Below, piece after piece: positions 38,549 to 41,085 of a stretch of 41,085 nt of DNA; position 1 is the stretch's first letter; every line of letters starts with the position of its first letter. Source of the DNA: a virus; IMG/VR virus record IMGVR_UViG_3300046499_000339, positions 1-41,085 of that record; one strand, written 5' to 3'. The translations under genes were made by a program, and so were the position numbers. The notes below the pieces were generated by a model. It was not told the origin of the DNA, made no database searches, and saw only the letters and a list, made by a program, of their open reading frames with translations.

Positions 38549-40452
38549 GGGTCGGGGCGTGGTGGTGGGGTGGAAGGTTCGGCGGCGCCGGCTGGCGCGG
38601 CATCGGCGCCGGCGGCGGCTTGCTGGAACAGGTCGCGCGTGTCGGGGTCGACGAAGTCGCGCACAGCCTGCCACTGGTGGGCGTTTTTCTTGTGCAGGCC
38701 GAGGTAGTGGGCGCAGGCCAGGTTGTAGACCATTATGTCGCCGGCCTCATTGCGGTCGTTCTTCTTTTTCTCCCACACGCGCACCTTGCGCCCGCGCTTA
38801 TACACCGTGATGCAGTATTCGGCCGTCAGCTGTTCGTAGTACTCTTTCGGCAGGTCGTCCGAGAAGTGGGTCGCGCCGGCGCCGCTGGCCAGGTGGTAGC
38901 GCGCGGCCAGGTAATCTTTGGCCGTGTCGGTACCGATCATCCAGAGCTTGGTCCCGTTCGGTATCCGCTGGCCCATCCAGTTGACCTCGACCAGCGACGG
39001 CTTGGCGCCCAGGATCGGCTTGTTCAGCGTCGACGCGCCCTTGATCGCGTAGATGTGGCGATGCTGGCGCGTGCGCGTGAAGTTGTACACGTCGTGGGTG
39101 TTGGCGCCGCCCGAGTCGATGAAGACGGCCGAGATCGGCAGCATGCGCCCGCCGGCATGCTTGTAGCGGCCCAGCAGCGCCTGGTCGAGCCGGTCCTGGG
39201 TGGCCTTGTCGGACGGCGATCCGGTCAGGATCTGGTAGTCGACCACCCAGTTCTCCATGCCCTCGCCCCAGGCCACCACCTTCAGCTCGAACCGGTCCGG
39301 CTGGGTGTCGACCGCGGCGGTCAAGATCAGGCCCGCCTTCGGCACCGTGCCCAGCTTGTACGGCTCGGCGCGCGCCTTCAGCTCGCTGGCCTTGGTCTGT
39401 TCCTTTTTCCGTTCCCACGAGCGCGCCAGGCGCGTGTTGTAGAACGTGATCATCAGCTCTTCGCTGCCCTCGTCGAGCTTGGCCTTGGCCTCCCTGTACT
39501 CGCGCAGCAGGCCCAGCCACGAGAACCAGCCATAGGGCAGGAACATGCCGTTGATCGTAAAGCTCTCGGTCTCGCCGTCGCCGGCCACGCCGTCCGACCA
39601 GGCGCCGCGCGCGAACATCTTGTTCTTGTCGGTCTCGTACATCACCGCGCCGCACTCGATGCACGGATAGACTGCGCGGCCGGCTTCGTCGGTATCGAGG
39701 CGTTCGAACACCAGCGGCTGCGGGTGGCCGCAGTGCACGCAGTCGGCCAGCGCCTCCTGCCGCGTGCCCTTTTCGAACAGCGCCTCGATCGGGGAGGCAC
39801 CCTTGTTGGTGGGCGAGCTGGGGTAGTACGTTTTTTTGTTGCGCTCGAACGTGGTCTGGCGCGCCTCGGCCAGTGCGCCAGGATCGCCCTCCCCGTCGAC
39901 GTTCTCATTGGCGCGGTCGATTTCGTCGAACAGCACATAGCGCGCCGACAGCTCGGACAGGTTAGCCGCAGCGCCGGCGGTGACGATGGTCAGCGCGCCG
40001 CCGATGTATTCCTTGGTGTCGAGGGTATTCACTGCATCCCTGGCGCGCGGCGTCGCGACGCGCTCGGCCAGCTGAGGCACCGCGTCGATCGTCTTGGCGA
40101 TCCTTGCACTAGCACGCTTGGCCAGCTTCCCGGTCGGCAGGATCCACAGGAAATTCGACGGAGATTGGTGCACGGTCGACCCGAACCAGTTGAGGCCGAC
40201 CTGCGTCTTCAGCATCTGCGAGGCGCCCATCACCACCACGCGCTTGCATGGGTGTTTGCCCGACAGCGCGCGCATGACGGCGCGTGCATGCGGGGTGCGC
40301 GAGCTCCGGTACTTGCCATGCTCGCTGGCGCCGGCGCTCTTCGGGATGATCATGTACTGATCAGCCCACTCGTCGACCGGCAGGTTCGGGTCGGGCTGCA
40401 GGCCGCTGGCGAAAGCCGGGCCGACGACATCAGCAGCTGGCGCCAGCCTCAT
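38482..40452 (-). CDS. Terminase large subunit (GpA family)
   Basis: A 656-aa protein. N-terminal 'VDEWADQYMIIPKSAGASEH', a GpA-style ATPase loop in VVVMGASQMLKTQVG (about 72-86), a Walker B in RYVLFDEIDRANEN (about 170-180) and, in the nuclease half, 'ILTAAVDTQPDRFELKVVAWG' with an acidic metal-site residue, 'VFIDSGGANTHDVYNF' and a C-X2-C pair (CVHCGHPQPL, CIECGA). Same family as lambda A, which cuts cos. The Ala/Pro-rich C-terminus overlaps the Mor-like gene. Confidence 0.95.
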   Translation of the reverse strand: MRLAPAADVVGPAFASGLQPDPNLPVDEWADQYMIIPKSAGASEHGKYRSSRTPHARAVMRALSGKHPCKRVVVMGASQMLKTQVGLNWFGSTVHQSPSNFLWILPTGKLAKRASARIAKTIDAVPQLAERVATPRARDAVNTLDTKEYIGGALTIVTAGAAANLSELSARYVLFDEIDRANENVDGEGDPGALAEARQTTFERNKKTYYPSSPTNKGASPIEALFEKGTRQEALADCVHCGHPQPLVFERLDTDEAGRAVYPCIECGAVMYETDKNKMFARGAWSDGVAGDGETESFTINGMFLPYGWFSWLGLLREYREAKAKLDEGSEELMITFYNTRLARSWERKKEQTKASELKARAEPYKLGTVPKAGLILTAAVDTQPDRFELKVVAWGEGMENWVVDYQILTGSPSDKATQDRLDQALLGRYKHAGGRMLPISAVFIDSGGANTHDVYNFTRTRQHRHIYAIKGASTLNKPILGAKPSLVEVNWMGQRIPNGTKLWMIGTDTAKDYLAARYHLASGAGATHFSDDLPKEYYEQLTAEYCITVYKRGRKVRVWEKKKNDRNEAGDIMVYNLACAHYLGLHKKNAHQWQAVRDFVDPDTRDLFQQAAAGADAAPAGAAEPSTPPPRPDPWPTPKPQATATSSRRPSGRQW

Positions 40453-41006
40453 TCGCTGCCCTCATTCACCAGCAGGCCCAGCTTGGACGACAGCGCGTGC
40501 GCCATGCTTTCTAGCAGCGCATTGTGTTCGCGCTCAATCACGGCCTCGCACTCCTCGGTCGTGGGGAGTGCCGCCACGTCGGCGGCGATCCGGCTCGCGC
40601 AATTCATCAAGCCATCCCGCAAGGCGCGCGACACCTCGAACACCTTGCTCTGGACGTCCGCCTTCAGCAGGAACTTGCCCGACATCTCGGCCAGCCTGAG
40701 CTCGGCAGTCTCGGCCTCCGCCGCCTCCCGGCGCGCCCGACTGCTGTCGTAGCCCGGAACCTTCGACTCCGGTTCCACACCTCCAGCACCCGCCGCGATA
40801 GCGGGCTCCGCCCCGGTAGCCAGGCCGTCAGGCCGGCCGGGATTCGCACGCTTTCGGGTACCCTGGTTGTACAGGTGGGTCGCATACCTGGCGTCGACTT
40901 TCCCATCGGTCGCCGGGATCGCGCAGCGCTTGACAGCAGCGTACCCCTGCTGGCGCGAGATGCCGAGCGACTTGGCCCATTCAGCGATCGATGTCAGGTT
41001 TTGCAT
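40449..41006 (-). CDS. Terminase small subunit (Nu1-like)
   Basis: A 185-aa protein. N-terminal winged HTH 'SIAEWAKSLGISRQQGYAAVKRCAIPATDG' fits Nu1-type cos binding. After a low-complexity linker comes a helical dimer region (ARREAAEAETAELRLAEMSG). It overlaps TerL by four bases (ATGA). It should bind cos elements just upstream of its own gene. Confidence 0.88.
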   Translation of the reverse strand: MQNLTSIAEWAKSLGISRQQGYAAVKRCAIPATDGKVDARYATHLYNQGTRKRANPGRPDGLATGAEPAIAAGAGGVEPESKVPGYDSSRARREAAEAETAELRLAEMSGKFLLKADVQSKVFEVSRALRDGLMNCASRIAADVAALPTTEECEAVIEREHNALLESMAHALSSKLGLLVNEGSE

Positions 41007-41073
41007 GTGTCTTGGTGCGTTGTCAGGTTATTTGTCAGGAAATTGTTTGGGCACCGGCTAGTGCAATGACGGG

Positions 41074-41085
41074 GCCTGAATTACC
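41074..41085. repeat. Right copy of 12-bp terminal direct repeat (candidate cohesive end)
   Basis: Exact copy of bases 1-12. The 79 bp between the terS start codon and the window end carry no other gene. Two full copies would result if single-stranded cohesive ends were filled in before sequencing. Confidence 0.6.

Noticed and set aside
38527-40752. Long plus-strand open frame opposite TerL/TerS
   Set aside because: Antisense shadow without motifs, against a clear GpA-type terminase.
1-41085. Insertion sequences or transposases
   Set aside because: No transposase motifs or terminal inverted repeats were seen; the Mor-like gene is not accompanied by Mu-type transposition genes.

Overview
The window looks like one complete temperate siphophage genome (or an excised/circularised prophage). 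Three observations support this. The first and last 12 bases are identical (1-12 and 41074-41085), directly in front of the terminase small subunit gene, where a cos site is expected. A candidate attP lies inside the window beside the integrase, so the ends are not prophage boundaries. All expected modules are present once: packaging, head, tail, lysis, replication, immunity, integration. High GC, the CII-like regulator type and the Tae4/Rap1a pair suggest a betaproteobacterial (Burkholderiales, possibly Oxalobacteraceae such as Massilia) host; this is an inference from style, not a database match.

Layout. 84-5753 (minus) is the leftward early operon: Cro-like protein, CII-like regulator, small protein, primase-helicase, a candidate origin with nested inverted repeats, then two genes running towards cos. 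5754-5846 is the divergent immunity region with three operator-like sites, followed by the repressor (5847-6257, plus). Two more copies of the same operator sit at 7252-7302, in front of a long rightward operon (7340-13060): small proteins, a sliding-clamp-like protein, a C5 DNA methyltransferase with a repeat-built target-recognition region, zinc-finger and membrane proteins, and a second, primase-less helicase domain.

13079-15915 is a complete diversity-generating retroelement (DGR): two tandem target genes with C-terminal variable repeats, an Avd accessory gene, the template repeat and a reverse transcriptase. VR1 differs from the template at 13 positions and VR2 at 8, and all 21 differences fall on template adenines. 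A membrane protein, an excisionase candidate, the tyrosine integrase and an attP resembling a tRNA 3' end follow. 18070-20568 is a cargo region with small proteins, a Rap1a-type immunity protein overlapping a Tae4-type amidase, and an N6-adenine methyltransferase.

20706-41006 is the late region on the minus strand, read right to left: TerS, TerL, a Mor-like activator overlapping the TerL 3' end, a small cargo gene, gpW-like connector, portal, protease-capsid fusion, cement protein, connector/tail terminator, tail tube, tail chaperones with a canonical -1 slippery heptamer, tape measure, two sugar-binding-type tail proteins (one with a probable seven-bladed propeller), a permuted papain-like hydrolase, and a lysis cassette (holin, M15 endolysin, Rz with embedded Rz1). 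Three copies of a 25-bp dyad (GTCTCA and TGAGAC arms around TTCTCGGAAA) precede the connector/portal, the capsid gene and the lysis cassette. Together with the Mor-like protein they suggest an undescribed late-gene control circuit.
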